From NCBI GenBank assembly GCA_965216025.1, contig CBDCEX010000015.1, forward strand, positions 434,001-498,000: DNA of 64,000 nucleotides, written 5' to 3'. Of the stretch, positions 36,180 to 44,995 are shown piece by piece. The notes under the pieces are model-generated. The model did no database searches, had not been told where the DNA came from, and saw only the letters and a list, made by a program, of their open reading frames with translations. Made by a program: the position numbers and the translations under genes. This stretch comes from JADFQT01 sp965216025. Its GTDB lineage: Bacteria > Chloroflexota > Dehalococcoidia > Lucifugimonadales > UBA3495. Numbering within the stretch: the stretch's first letter is position 1; each line of letters opens with the position of its first letter.

Positions 36180-37892
36180 GTGCGAATCACCCAGCTGGTA
36201 TCCAAAACCCTGCGGGAGGACCCGCCCGAGGCTGAAACCGCCAGCCATCGCCTGATGCTCCGGGCCGGGCTGATCCACCAGGTCGCGGCCGGGGTGTACG
36301 CTTACATGCCCCTGGCCTGGCGCGCCGTCCGCAAGATTGAAAGCATCATTCGGCAGGAGATGGATGCCGCCGGCAGCCAGGAGTTGCTCATGCCCAGCCT
36401 GCAGCCCATGGAGCTATGGGAGCAGACCGGCCGCCGGGCTGCCTTCGGGGACAATCTGTTTTCGCTGGAGGATCGCCGCGGGCGTTCAATGGTTCTGGCC
36501 CCGACCCATGAAGAGGTAATCACCAACATCGCTCGGGCCAACGTCCAGAGCTACCGGGACCTGCCGGTGATCCTGTATCAGATTCAGACCAAATTCCGGG
36601 ACGAGCTCCGGCCCAGGGCGGGTCTGGTGCGAGTCAGGGAATTTGCCATGAAGGACGCCTATAGCTTCAACGCTGACGAAGAGAGCCTGGAGCAAAGCTA
36701 TCAGGCTATGGCCCAAGCCTACCGCAATATCTACTACCGTTGCAGCCTGCCGGTGCTGATGGCGGAAGCCGACAGCGGGGCCATCGGCGGTAAAGATTCC
36801 CACGAGTTTATCCTGCCCACCCCTACCGGCGAGGACACAGTGATCACCTGCCCCAGCTGTGGCTACACCGCCAACGCCGAGAAGGCGGTGGGCGCCCATG
36901 CCGGCGCGGCCAAAGGAGAGCCGAGAGAAGAGTTGCTACCCCTGAGCGAGGTTAGCACTCCGGGAGTAAAAACCATAGCGGAGTTGGCCCAGTTCCTGGA
37001 AATACCGGAGGCACAAACCCTGAAGGCCGTTTTCTATAGCGCGGATGAGCAGTTGGTGTTCGTGACGATTCGGGGAGACCTGGAGGTCAACGAGATCAAG
37101 CTCAAGAACCTGTTGCACTGCAACGAGCTACGGCTGGCAACCGACGAGGAGGTAAGCCAAGCCGGCTTGGTGGCCGGCTCCGCTTCCCCCATCGGCATCC
37201 AAGGCATCAAGCGGGTCGCGGACCCTAGCATCTCCAGTGGCAGCAATTTCGTGGTGGGCGCCAATCAGCCAGATACTCATCTCAGAAATGCCAACTATCC
37301 CAGGGACTTTGAAGTGGATTGTCTTTCCGACATCGCTCTGGCTCAGGCCGGGGACCTCTGCCCAAATTGCGCCGAACCCCTGGAGGCCATCCGGGGCGTC
37401 GAGGTAGGGCACATCTTCAAGCTGGGGACCTTTTTCAGCGAAACCCTGGGCGCTCTTTTCCTGGACCAGCAGGGCCAGCAGCATCCGATGATGATGGGCT
37501 GCTACGGAATCGGAGTGGGGCGTCTGCTGGCCGCGGCGATAGAGCAGAATCACGATGACCACGGCATAGTATTCCCCGTGCCCATTGCCCCTTACCAGGT
37601 TCAGCTGGTCGGCCTCAATTTGACCGATGAGCGGGTGAAACAGGCCGCTGGACAACTCTATCAGGAGCTCTGGGACCAGGGGATCGAGACGCTTTACGAT
37701 GATCGTACCGAGACCGCCGCCGGTGTCAAACTGAATGATGCCGACTTGCTGGGCCTGCCGCTTCGGCTGGTGGTCAGCCCGCGCAATCTGAATAACAATG
37801 TAGCGGAGGTCAAAGGCCGCCAAGAAACCGAGGCCCAGCTAATCCCGCTGGACCAGGTCGTGGCTGAGGTCCAACGCCGGATTAGCCAGTAA
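36180..37892 (+). CDS. proS: prolyl-tRNA synthetase (bacterial type)
   Basis: 570 residues, starting at GTG. Charges tRNA-Pro. Class II motifs: motif 1 near AGVYAYMPLAWRAV, motif 2 FRDELRPRAGLVRVREFAMK, motif 3 YGIGVGRLLAAAIEQ. Between motifs 2 and 3 lies the editing insertion (INS, YbaK-like; residues about 230-390) that removes mischarged alanine. An anticodon-binding domain closes the protein (TLYDDRTETAAGVKLNDADL). TAGGAGACTTGCTCC precedes the start. Confidence 0.96.
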   Translation: MRITQLVSKTLREDPPEAETASHRLMLRAGLIHQVAAGVYAYMPLAWRAVRKIESIIRQEMDAAGSQELLMPSLQPMELWEQTGRRAAFGDNLFSLEDRRGRSMVLAPTHEEVITNIARANVQSYRDLPVILYQIQTKFRDELRPRAGLVRVREFAMKDAYSFNADEESLEQSYQAMAQAYRNIYYRCSLPVLMAEADSGAIGGKDSHEFILPTPTGEDTVITCPSCGYTANAEKAVGAHAGAAKGEPREELLPLSEVSTPGVKTIAELAQFLEIPEAQTLKAVFYSADEQLVFVTIRGDLEVNEIKLKNLLHCNELRLATDEEVSQAGLVAGSASPIGIQGIKRVADPSISSGSNFVVGANQPDTHLRNANYPRDFEVDCLSDIALAQAGDLCPNCAEPLEAIRGVEVGHIFKLGTFFSETLGALFLDQQGQQHPMMMGCYGIGVGRLLAAAIEQNHDDHGIVFPVPIAPYQVQLVGLNLTDERVKQAAGQLYQELWDQGIETLYDDRTETAAGVKLNDADLLGLPLRLVVSPRNLNNNVAEVKGRQETEAQLIPLDQVVAEVQRRISQ

Positions 37893-38006
37893 AACCTAAG
37901 CAACTATCTCCAAACGAGCAATGTCATTCCGAGGAGCGTAAGCGACGAAGCAATCTGAGCCCCTTGAGATTGCCTCGCGGAGTTTATCCTGAGCGCAGCC
38001 GAAGGG

Positions 38007-38167
38007 CTGCTCTGTAAATTGCCCGTTCGCCCTTCGAGAGCCTCAGGACGAACGGGATCCCTAACGCTCGTGGTGAGCCCGTCGAACCATGAGCCGAGGG
38101 GAATCCATTATCATCTGTCGGTGGCGCTCCGCCGGAGCATGACAACTCGCAATGACAAAAAACGCTT
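38007..38167. repeat. dispersed intergenic repeat, copy 2
   Basis: Closely matches 5617-5775 over its full length, with scattered base changes. A sentence common to both is TTCGAGAGCCTCAGGACGAA, then GTGAGCCCGTCGAACCATGA. Confidence 0.8.
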
Positions 38168-38238
38168 CTCGCACACCGGCTAGTTCAACCAACTCTTAGG
38201 CCTGTGTTCAAAGATATCCGGGCATAGTATAATTCCCG

Positions 38239-38280
38239 GCACGTCACACCGGCGAACGCCGGAATGACGGTGTGACGTGC
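38239..38280. repeat. hairpin with perfect 13-bp arms
   Basis: GCACGTCACACCG (38239-38251) and its exact complement (38268-38280) enclose a loop that itself carries GGCGAACGCC. The upstream flank (TGTTCAAAGATATCCGGGCA) recurs in reverse near 46960-46985. Confidence 0.8.
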
Positions 38281-38321
38281 AACACTGCCCAATCCGTTGT
38301 CGATGTAGATTCCACCCAATC

Positions 38322-38819
38322 TCAGGCCTGCGCCATGACCGTCAAATAGTACTCCAGGTTGGCTTTTAACTGGGGAGCGATGGCCCCCTGGTGAGAAGTG
38401 GAAAGCAGCAGGAGTAGTCTAAGCTGGGCGGCTAGGTCTGCGGCCAGGTTCTTCTTGGCCTCCTCTACTGTATCCCCCTCCACCGGCACCCGTAATCCCC
38501 GCAGCGGCAACCTGGTCTTACATTCCCCCGCCCAGAAGGAATCCAGGCTATCGATAATGATGATGGGAATTTCCGTGCTAATCACAAAGGAAGCGTCCGA
38601 CGCCGAATCCGACGGCCGCAGCTTGTCCACCATCACCTTGGTCACTTCGCTGTGGCTGATGTGAAAAGTGGCGGCATTGGGCTGGCTGGTGCTGACCGAT
38701 CGCCACTCCCAGTCCGCCGGAGTAGCGGCATCCGTCCCGGGCTCAATCTCCACCGGACAGGAGAGGTCCTCGGCTATTGGGCGGTCTTCTGAGTTCCCCG
38801 TCTCTGAGTTGCTGGTCAT
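38322..38819 (-). CDS. hypothetical protein paired with DUF3467 gene
   Basis: 165 residues from ATG 38819, whose first bases overlap the stop of the DUF3467 gene (ATGA). The N-terminal 30 residues are acidic and Ser/Thr rich. The body has WRSVSTSQPNAATFHISHSE and FVISTEIPIIIIDSLDSFWA, then RGLRVPVEGDTVEEAKKNLA and a helical end. The repeated hydrophobic strand (IPIIIIDSL) suggests a globular core. I recognise no family. The tight overlap implies that it is made together with the DUF3467 protein and may bind it. Confidence 0.7.
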   Translation of the reverse strand: MTSNSETGNSEDRPIAEDLSCPVEIEPGTDAATPADWEWRSVSTSQPNAATFHISHSEVTKVMVDKLRPSDSASDASFVISTEIPIIIIDSLDSFWAGECKTRLPLRGLRVPVEGDTVEEAKKNLAADLAAQLRLLLLLSTSHQGAIAPQLKANLEYYLTVMAQA

Positions 38820-39220
38820 TGAGCCTGCGCTCCCTCTTCCTGTACCGGCTCCAGCTCCGAGTCCGGCTCCAGCTCCCACGCCGAGTAAACCTGGGCCGGC
38901 AGATGAATCGGGCCTACCGCATCCTCGTACTCCTTCAGGTGCTTGTTGGTGAGCAGGGCCATGGCTTTGAGCATTTGCGGACTGACCTTGATACGGGCGC
39001 GCAAGATGGGCTCCCGCTCCTCCATCTGCTCCCCAAAAAACAATACCGACGAATAGAGGCTGCTGAATATGTGGAGCGAGTCGGCATAGAAGGTAATCGG
39101 TTCCCCGGCCGCCTCGCCGTTCTGACTCTGATTGGACTGGCTATCCCCAGGTTTGACGAAACCGTCCTCCTGGGGCGCCTGATCCTCCGGGGGTACGTAG
39201 GGACGTTGTATTATCGGCAT
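38816..39220 (-). CDS. DUF3467 family protein
   Basis: 134 residues. The central part (ITFYADSLHIFSSLYSSVLF, then FGEQ and ARIKVSPQMLKAMALLTNKH, then LKEYEDAVGPIHLP) fits the DUF3467 domain, a small fold of unknown function found in many bacteria. Pro/Gln-rich ends flank it. AGGAGGTCTT precedes the ATG, an excellent ribosome site. It is the first gene of a leftward pair. Confidence 0.78.
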   Translation of the reverse strand: MPIIQRPYVPPEDQAPQEDGFVKPGDSQSNQSQNGEAAGEPITFYADSLHIFSSLYSSVLFFGEQMEEREPILRARIKVSPQMLKAMALLTNKHLKEYEDAVGPIHLPAQVYSAWELEPDSELEPVQEEGAQAQ

Positions 39221-39518
39221 AAGACCTCCTGTCGTTAAGTATCGCCCCCGGCTCTAAACCCATGGGGCCGCCGCCGCGCCTCAACTTGGATTCCGGTTGA
39301 TTACCAGGTTCCGCCCCATTATACACGTGGATTAAAGCCCTGGCGCAGGAATCTCGCTATCCAGTCTTATGGAAGCACAACGACCGCCCTTCGGCAACAT
39401 CTAAATGATCGGAGGATAAGTAGCGGCAGGCTCCCACTAGGTCCGAGTTGACCGCTATTCAGGAGCCAGCGAGCGTCGGAGCCGGGGAAGCCGTAAAAGA
39501 GAATAGCCGGGGCTGGAA
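39221..39518. other. intergenic region between the RuvC-like and DUF3467 genes
   Basis: About 300 bases. A TATAAT on the minus strand (39323-39318) lies about 100 bases upstream of the DUF3467 start and is a likely -10; no good -35 was seen. Nothing else of note. Confidence 0.4.
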
Positions 39519-40034
39519 TTACCCCCGGCCGGGTGGGCGAGACAGGTGGTAGTAGCCCACCGCGACGGCTTCCCATCCGTGGGTGGACCTCCTTTGGCCG
39601 ATCAACCCCAAGCGCACCATGATGGCGTAGCCCAAGCGGTCGGGCAATGCGTTGGCGAACCCAGCGATGGCTGCCCGAATCTCTTGCGTGGTATAGCTGT
39701 AAAAACCGATTTTACGCGTTTCAGACCAGTATAACAGCGACTCTTCCAACAGCCGGATTGACGGCACGCTCCAGTTGATGCCGGAGGGCTGGCAGCATGC
39801 GACGGCTTGGGGTTGGCTATCCTCAGCCAGAAGCTCCAACTCGACCATCAGGCTGGCGATCCGATCCCTTCCCTTTAATCCGTTCCGTTTAATCCGTTTT
39901 AATCCGTTCCGTTTCGGGGAAGCGATGACCCCGGTCCGGAGCAGCCTTTTGGACTCAAAAACCGCCCAGCCCGTCTGCCGAACTCCAGCATCCAGCGCCA
40001 GCAGCACTGGGGCTCCTGCCGGGCGATTCGTCAA
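39519..40034 (-). CDS. RuvC-like nuclease-fold protein
   Basis: 171 residues from TTG 40034, overlapping the stop of the zinc-ribbon gene. The N-terminus VLLALDAGVRQTGWAVFES is the first strand of an RNase H/RuvC fold with Asp15. SVPSIRLLEESLLYWSE and FYSYTTQEIRAAIAGFANAL resemble the middle of RuvC, and STHGWEAVAVGYYHLSR the last helix, where RuvC has two Asp. Here Glu and His stand in that area, so activity is uncertain. RuvC itself cuts Holliday junctions. A short direct repeat in the protein (KRNGLKRIKRNGLK) is due to a DNA repeat (TTTAATCCGTTCCG). Likely a divergent family member; target unknown. Confidence 0.55.
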   Translation of the reverse strand: MTNRPAGAPVLLALDAGVRQTGWAVFESKRLLRTGVIASPKRNGLKRIKRNGLKGRDRIASLMVELELLAEDSQPQAVACCQPSGINWSVPSIRLLEESLLYWSETRKIGFYSYTTQEIRAAIAGFANALPDRLGYAIMVRLGLIGQRRSTHGWEAVAVGYYHLSRPPGRG

Positions 40035-40297
40035 CTCGCACCCAACAGGTGTCCCGCCTCCTGACCCGATTTTTTAACAGGACCAAATATCGGAGGCCAT
40101 CTGACATCACCTCGGCGTCCGCTATCCCCAGATCCCAGGGTTGGTTGCGCTGGCGCCGACACCCAGCCCGATTGGTACAAATCGGGATACAAACCGGTGT
40201 AGTAATAGGTGCCGCATTGTAACCAGATCCAATCCCCCTCATCAACCGCCAGATCCCCTCCGCATTTGGTACAAGCCTTCAGGCAAAACCAATTCAC
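40031..40297 (-). CDS. zinc-ribbon protein upstream of the RuvC-like gene
   Basis: 88 residues. CTKCGGDLAVDEGDWIWLQC followed by GTYYYTGLYPDL has one CxxC pair and a lone Cys, close to a zinc ribbon of a type often seen in Dehalococcoidia, where the second pair is usually CxxCG. The second half is basic and Gly-rich. It ends in a TGA overlapped by the next start (TTGA), so the two proteins are coupled. It may guide the nuclease-like partner to nucleic acid, but that is inference. Confidence 0.6.
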   Translation of the reverse strand: MNWFCLKACTKCGGDLAVDEGDWIWLQCGTYYYTGLYPDLYQSGWVSAPAQPTLGSGDSGRRGDVRWPPIFGPVKKSGQEAGHLLGAS

Positions 40298-40392
40298 GCT
40301 AGCTCCCTTTTCTGTGATCTCCGCCCAGGTCTGGGGTAGAGAGTCCCGACAATCTGCTCTAAACCTGGGGAAGCTCCGGATTCTTGGTGAAA

Positions 40393-40422
40393 ATGGTACC
40401 AGAACATAAGTACTGGTACCAT
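40393..40422. promoter_or_regulatory. perfect 10-10-10 inverted repeat, possible operator
   Basis: ATGGTACCAG (40393-40402), a ten-base spacer and CTGGTACCAT (40413-40422). Arms are fully complementary. It lies about 100 bases upstream of the zinc-ribbon/RuvC-like pair, which faces left. The 30-base span and one-turn spacer suit a dimeric repressor. A second short symmetry (CATAAG...CTTATG) overlaps it. Confidence 0.5.
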
Positions 40423-40609
40423 AAGCTTATGTCAGCTAATTGGGACACTACCGGGAATGCTGTACGGGAACCCTGGGGGGATGCGGAGCTAACTCATGCG
40501 GGCGGAGGAGGTAAAGGCGCGGTAATACGAAACGAATTTAGAGAGGATCCGGCATCAGGGTCCGGCCCAAGGTCCGGAATTGATTCAGGTTTGGCTGCCG
40601 GGGAAGTGA

Positions 40610-40963
40610 TTAATCCAGCGGACCCACAACCTCGCCGGTTTCCTCATATACGTGCCAGGCCACTCTACGGGTCTCTTCCCCAGGCGGGTAGACCTTCCGA
40701 ACTTGGTAAATCAGTTCGACCCTCCACCGTCCCTGGTAAGGGTCGAAGGACGCATTCCAGCCGGCGTCCTTGTCGAAGAACCGGGGCAGCTCACCAATCT
40801 GTGCAATTGCCTCTTTGGGAGACCAGCTGGCTCCCGGGCCGGGAGTTCCTTCCGGCCACTCTACATTATCGGATCCGCAGGCCAGTGCTGCCAGCAACAA
40901 GCCGAGCCCAAGAAGTAGAAGGAGGATCCTGGGTAATCTGTCCATTCGAAGATACCTGACCAT
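40610..40963 (-). CDS. small lipoprotein
   Basis: 117 residues, or 111 if it starts at the ATG at 40945 (MDRLPRILLLLLGLGLLL), which I think more likely. The lipobox LAALAC gives Cys29 in the longer form. The mature part has a Trp-rich strand pattern (SWSPKEAIAQIGELPRFF, WNASFDPYQGRWRVELIYQV, RRVAWHVYEETGEVVGPLD). It is exported and tethered to the membrane. No known family; possibly a small ligand-binding or assembly protein. It is a lone gene facing left, back to back with pheS. Confidence 0.75.
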   Translation of the reverse strand: MVRYLRMDRLPRILLLLLGLGLLLAALACGSDNVEWPEGTPGPGASWSPKEAIAQIGELPRFFDKDAGWNASFDPYQGRWRVELIYQVRKVYPPGEETRRVAWHVYEETGEVVGPLD

Positions 40964-41214
40964 TAAGCGTTTGCTGTCTACCGAAGAAAAGACTAGCAGA
41001 GCGGACAGCTAATATCCATGACATTTCGGGACATTCCGCCAAAAGGGGTGCCTGCCTTGGCTCACCACGGGGAGCCCACCTGTTTTAGCTTAGAATGCTG
41101 GCCCCTTTCTCCGGAGACCGGGCCCGGGCCCGAACCGATGATCCGCATGGTGCAGATGGAGGCGAAGAACCGGTGGCCACCCAGGTTTGCTCGCTCCGGG
41201 CCGGCAGATTTTCC

Positions 41215-41243
41215 TTGACCGTCTCCAGCGCCAATCCTATAAT
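41215..41243 (+). promoter_or_regulatory. strong sigma-70-type promoter for pheS-pheT
   Basis: TTGACC (41215-41220), exactly 17 bases, then TATAAT (41238-41243). Eleven of twelve bases fit the consensus. The pheS start is 58 bases downstream. No T-box or leader-peptide attenuator was seen in the short leader. Confidence 0.85.
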
Positions 41244-41300
41244 GGGCTGGCGAATTAGGAGTATCCCCTGGTCCCTTTCCGTAGCCGAGGACGTTAAAGG

Positions 41301-42359
41301 TTGACCCAGCCCACAACTCAGTCGATAGAGGAACTGGAGCAGCGCGCCCTAAAGGAGCTGGCCGGGGCAAAAGATGCTGACGCCCTGGAGCAGTGGAGGG
41401 TGGCTTATTTGGGCCGCCGCGGGGCATTGACCACCTTCCTCAGAGGCATCGCCCAGCTACCGTTGGAGCAGCGCCGGGAATTGGGCGCGCTGGGTAACCA
41501 GACCAAGAGCGGCCTGGAGGAAACGCTGGCCCGGCGCAGTCAGGAGATCAGCCAGCGGCTCCTGAGCCGCACAATAGACCAGGAGCGCCTCGACGTTACT
41601 CTGCCCGGCAGGCCAACGACCATCGGAAGGCTTCATCCCACGACCCAGGTGGTGCGGGAGATAACCGGCGCTTTTGGCTCCATGGGTTTCAGCGTGGTGG
41701 AAGGTCCCGAAGTGGAGTGGGACCACTACAACTTTGAGATGCTCAACATCCCCCAGGGTCACCCGGCTCGGGACATGTGGAACACCCTGTGGATCGATTA
41801 CCGGGATGAATCGGGGCGGCAGCCGTTGCTGCTGCGAACCCATACATCCCCGATGCAAGCTCGGGTTATGGAAAGCACTCAGCCGCCCATTAGGGTAGTG
41901 GTTCCGGGCAAGTGCTACCGGTACGAGGCGACCGACGCCACCCATGAATGGCATTTCTACCAGATAGAAGGTCTGGCGGTGGATGAAGGGATAACCTTTG
42001 CCGACCTGAAAGGCACCCTGTACGAGTTCGCCCGGCGATTGTTCGGTGAAGAGCGCAAGGTGCGCTTTCGCTGCGACTACTTCCCCTTCGTGGAACCCGG
42101 CGTGGATATGTCCATAGACTGCTTCGCCTGCGACGGAGGAGGAGAAGGCTGCCGGATATGCCGGGACAGCGGCTGGATCGAAATCATGGGAGCGGGAATG
42201 GTGCATCCCCAGGTGCTAAGGGGGGTTGGCTACGACCCCGAAAAATATACCGGCTTCGCCTTTGGCGTGGGGCCGGAACGCGTCGCCATGCTGAAATATG
42301 GCATCGATGACATCCGGCACTTTTATGCCAACGACCTCCGTTTTTTGCGGCAATTCTGA
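41301..42359 (+). CDS. pheS: phenylalanyl-tRNA synthetase alpha subunit
   Basis: 352 residues, starting at TTG 41301. Catalytic chain of the (alpha-beta)2 enzyme. The N-terminal coiled coil (residues 8-80) is followed by the class II core: HPTTQVVREITGAFGSMGF, GPEVEWDHYNFEMLNIPQGH, LRTHTSPMQAR, FRCDYFPFVEPGVDMS and GAGMVHPQVLRGVGYDP, and FGVGPERVAMLKYGIDDIRH at motif 3. The insertion CFACDGGGEGCRIC may hold zinc, as in some PheS. Normal length. Confidence 0.96.
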   Translation: MTQPTTQSIEELEQRALKELAGAKDADALEQWRVAYLGRRGALTTFLRGIAQLPLEQRRELGALGNQTKSGLEETLARRSQEISQRLLSRTIDQERLDVTLPGRPTTIGRLHPTTQVVREITGAFGSMGFSVVEGPEVEWDHYNFEMLNIPQGHPARDMWNTLWIDYRDESGRQPLLLRTHTSPMQARVMESTQPPIRVVVPGKCYRYEATDATHEWHFYQIEGLAVDEGITFADLKGTLYEFARRLFGEERKVRFRCDYFPFVEPGVDMSIDCFACDGGGEGCRICRDSGWIEIMGAGMVHPQVLRGVGYDPEKYTGFAFGVGPERVAMLKYGIDDIRHFYANDLRFLRQF

Positions 42360-42518
42360 TATGATTATCAACACCTTCCGGCACCAACATCCCCCGGCGT
42401 CAGCACCATCCGGGCGACCACAGCTGACTATCAGTGTCGGCTGTGCCGGCCAAAAACTCGACCAGCAATTACAAGACTGCGCCATCGCCAGGACTAGGGT
42501 CCAACTAATAAGCTGTTT

Positions 42519-44930
42519 ATGCGCGTTCCCCTAAGCTGGCTTCGCGACTACGTAGACGTTGATGGGCCGGTTCAAGAGTTGGCCCATCAGTTGACCATGG
42601 CCGGTGTAGAAGTCGGCGAGATAATAGAGCTGGGCGGCTGGAAAGAATGCCTGGTCGGCCAGGTATTGACGGTGGTCCCCCATCCCAACGCCGATAACCT
42701 GTCCCTATGCCGGGTAAGTTCTGGCGACGGAGAAATGGAGGTGGTCTGCGGCGCGCCCAATGTAGCCGCTGGGCAGAAGGTGTGCTTCGCTCAAGTGGGC
42801 GCCCATCTTTACAATACCCACAGCGGAAAGCGTGAAACCCTCAAGGCCGCCCGAATTCGCGGGGTGGTTTCGGAGGGTATGATCTGCTCTGAGGTGGAGT
42901 TGGGCCTGGGCGACGGCCATGAGGGCATCGTGGTCTTGCCCGAGGACGCGCCGGTGGGTATGGAGCTGGACCAATACCTGGGGGATACCATCCTGGACTT
43001 GGAATTGACCCCCAACCGGCTGGACTGCCTCTCCATGCTGGGGGTGGCCCACGAGGTAGCCGCCCACACCGGCCAAAGGGTGCGGGAGCCTCAGATAGAC
43101 TACCCGGAAGAGGGTCCTCCCATTCCGGAACTGGCCTCCGTCTCGGTTGCCGATCCGGACTTGTGCGAGCGTTACACGGCCAGCGTCATCCAGGGCATTT
43201 CTATAGGACCGTCGCCGCAGTGGCTGCAGGATCGTCTGAACCGGGCCGGGCTTCGGCCCATCAATAACGTGGTGGACAGCACCAACTACGTCATGCTGGA
43301 ATTCAATCAGCCCCTCCATGCCTTCGACCTGGATAAGCTGGAGGACCAGACCATCATTGTCCGCCGGGCCCGTCCGGGGGAGACGCTGGAAACGCTGGAC
43401 GGGGTGACCCGGCAGCTTAACCCGGAGGTGCTGGTCATCGCCGATGCCAACCGGCCGGTGGGCTTGGGGGGGGTGATCGGTGGGGCCAACAGCGAAATTG
43501 AGCCCGGCACCCGCGGGGTTCTGCTGGAGTCCGCCACCTTCAACGGCTACAACAACCGGCAGACCGCCGATACCTTCCGGCTCCGCACCGAGGCGACCCT
43601 GCGATTCGAAAAAGGACTTCGGGCCGAATTGGCTCCCCTGGCGCTGAGGAGAGCCACCCAGCTAATCCATGACCTGGCCGGCGGGAAAGTGGCCCAGGGT
43701 ATTGTGGACATTTACGCCGACCGGGACCAATCCCCGCTGACCGTTTTTCTCACCCTCAAGCGGCTGCGGCAGGTTTTGGGCATGGACTTGGACCTCCCCA
43801 GGGTGGAAGAGGTGTTCCTATCATTAGGGTTTCAAACCGAACGCGAGGGTTCCGAGCGCCTGAATGTCCGGGTACCCTACTGGCGAAACGACATTAATAT
43901 CGAAGAGGACTTGGTGGAAGAGGTGGTGCGGATCATTGGCTACGATAACGTTCCTACCACCATGCTTTCCACCCCCATTCCCTACCACCAGCCCAGGCCT
44001 CTAACCGAGCTCATCGAGCTGAGGGAACGGGTGAGAGATACTCTGGTTTCGGCGGGGATGCAGGAGACCATCAGCTATCCTCTGATCAGCCAGGCGGACC
44101 TGGAGCGGGTAAACCAGCTGGACCAGGAGCACCCGCCCCTGGGGGTGGCAAACCCCCTTAGCGCGGGACAAGAGTTTCTGCGGACCACGCTGAGAGCCAG
44201 TCTCCTAGCTACCCTGGCCTACAATCAAGGCCACAGCGAAGGACCATTCCTGTTATTTGAAACGGGGCGGGTATTCATACCCACGGGTGACGGACTTCCT
44301 GAGGAAAGGGAGGTGGCCGCCGGCGTTTTGGCGGGACCCCGTGGGGAACCGTCCTGGCTAGAGGATGAAGATGATCTCAGTTTTTTCGACGCCAAAGGTA
44401 TCATTGTTGCCGCACTGGAGAGGTTGGGGGTAATCCCATCTTTCGAGCCCTGGGAAGACGCCACCTACCAGCCGGGCCGGTGCGCCCGAATCCGGTTGAA
44501 TGGCCAGACACTGGGTATGCTGGGTCAGATTGACGACAGTGTCAGGGAACACTTCGACCTGCGCGAGCAGCCTACCGCTCTCTTTGAGCTGTACTTGGAC
44601 CGGATTCTGGAAGCGCACAAGCAGTCGAGTCGAGGGTTCCAGAGTTTCTCGCGCTTCCCCGCAGCCACCAGAGACCTGGCAGTGGTGGTGCCGGCCGAGG
44701 TTCCAGCGGACCAAGTGCAACAAATAATGGCGCGTCCCAGGCTGGTGCAGCGGGTTGAGCTGTTTGACCTGTATACTGGAGAACACCTTCCGGAGGGCAC
44801 CAAATCCCTGGCCTTCCACATCCATTTGCAGTCCATGGACCACACTCTTGACACGCCAGAAGTGGATCGGGCGGTACAGGGTATTCTTCGCAATCTGGAG
44901 AAAGAATTAGGGGCTACGCTACGGGCATGA
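42519..44930 (+). CDS. pheT: phenylalanyl-tRNA synthetase beta subunit
   Basis: 803 residues. Starts MRVPLSWLRDYVDV as usual. An EMAP-type tRNA-binding domain (about 40-150; VVPHPNADNLSLCRVSSGDG) is followed by the B3/B4 editing part, the B5 domain (VFLTLKRLRQVLGMDL), and the C-terminal FDX-ACB anticodon domain (FSRFPAATRDLAVVVPAEV). It lies 160 bases after pheS, a rather long gap with no gene. It follows the same promoter. Confidence 0.96.
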   Translation: MRVPLSWLRDYVDVDGPVQELAHQLTMAGVEVGEIIELGGWKECLVGQVLTVVPHPNADNLSLCRVSSGDGEMEVVCGAPNVAAGQKVCFAQVGAHLYNTHSGKRETLKAARIRGVVSEGMICSEVELGLGDGHEGIVVLPEDAPVGMELDQYLGDTILDLELTPNRLDCLSMLGVAHEVAAHTGQRVREPQIDYPEEGPPIPELASVSVADPDLCERYTASVIQGISIGPSPQWLQDRLNRAGLRPINNVVDSTNYVMLEFNQPLHAFDLDKLEDQTIIVRRARPGETLETLDGVTRQLNPEVLVIADANRPVGLGGVIGGANSEIEPGTRGVLLESATFNGYNNRQTADTFRLRTEATLRFEKGLRAELAPLALRRATQLIHDLAGGKVAQGIVDIYADRDQSPLTVFLTLKRLRQVLGMDLDLPRVEEVFLSLGFQTEREGSERLNVRVPYWRNDINIEEDLVEEVVRIIGYDNVPTTMLSTPIPYHQPRPLTELIELRERVRDTLVSAGMQETISYPLISQADLERVNQLDQEHPPLGVANPLSAGQEFLRTTLRASLLATLAYNQGHSEGPFLLFETGRVFIPTGDGLPEEREVAAGVLAGPRGEPSWLEDEDDLSFFDAKGIIVAALERLGVIPSFEPWEDATYQPGRCARIRLNGQTLGMLGQIDDSVREHFDLREQPTALFELYLDRILEAHKQSSRGFQSFSRFPAATRDLAVVVPAEVPADQVQQIMARPRLVQRVELFDLYTGEHLPEGTKSLAFHIHLQSMDHTLDTPEVDRAVQGILRNLEKELGATLRA

Positions 44931-44995
44931 GGGCCCGGGGTGACATTTCGAGATGGATCCTAAACTATTCGGCGCGACCCGTTGGATAAGATAAC

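Larger units (their letters stand above)
37893..38321. other. repeat-filled intergenic region
   Basis: Holds a CATTCCGAGGAGCGTAAGC repeat from 37923, the long dispersed repeat, and the 13-bp-arm hairpin, then ends at the stop of the next leftward gene. No gene was seen. Confidence 0.7.

Noticed and set aside
40384..40959. 191-residue plus frame
   Set aside because: Antisense of the small lipoprotein, which has a clear signal peptide and lipobox.
41018..41300. T-box or Phe leader peptide before pheS
   Set aside because: The leader after the strong promoter is under 60 bases, with no T-box sequence and no Phe-rich short frame.
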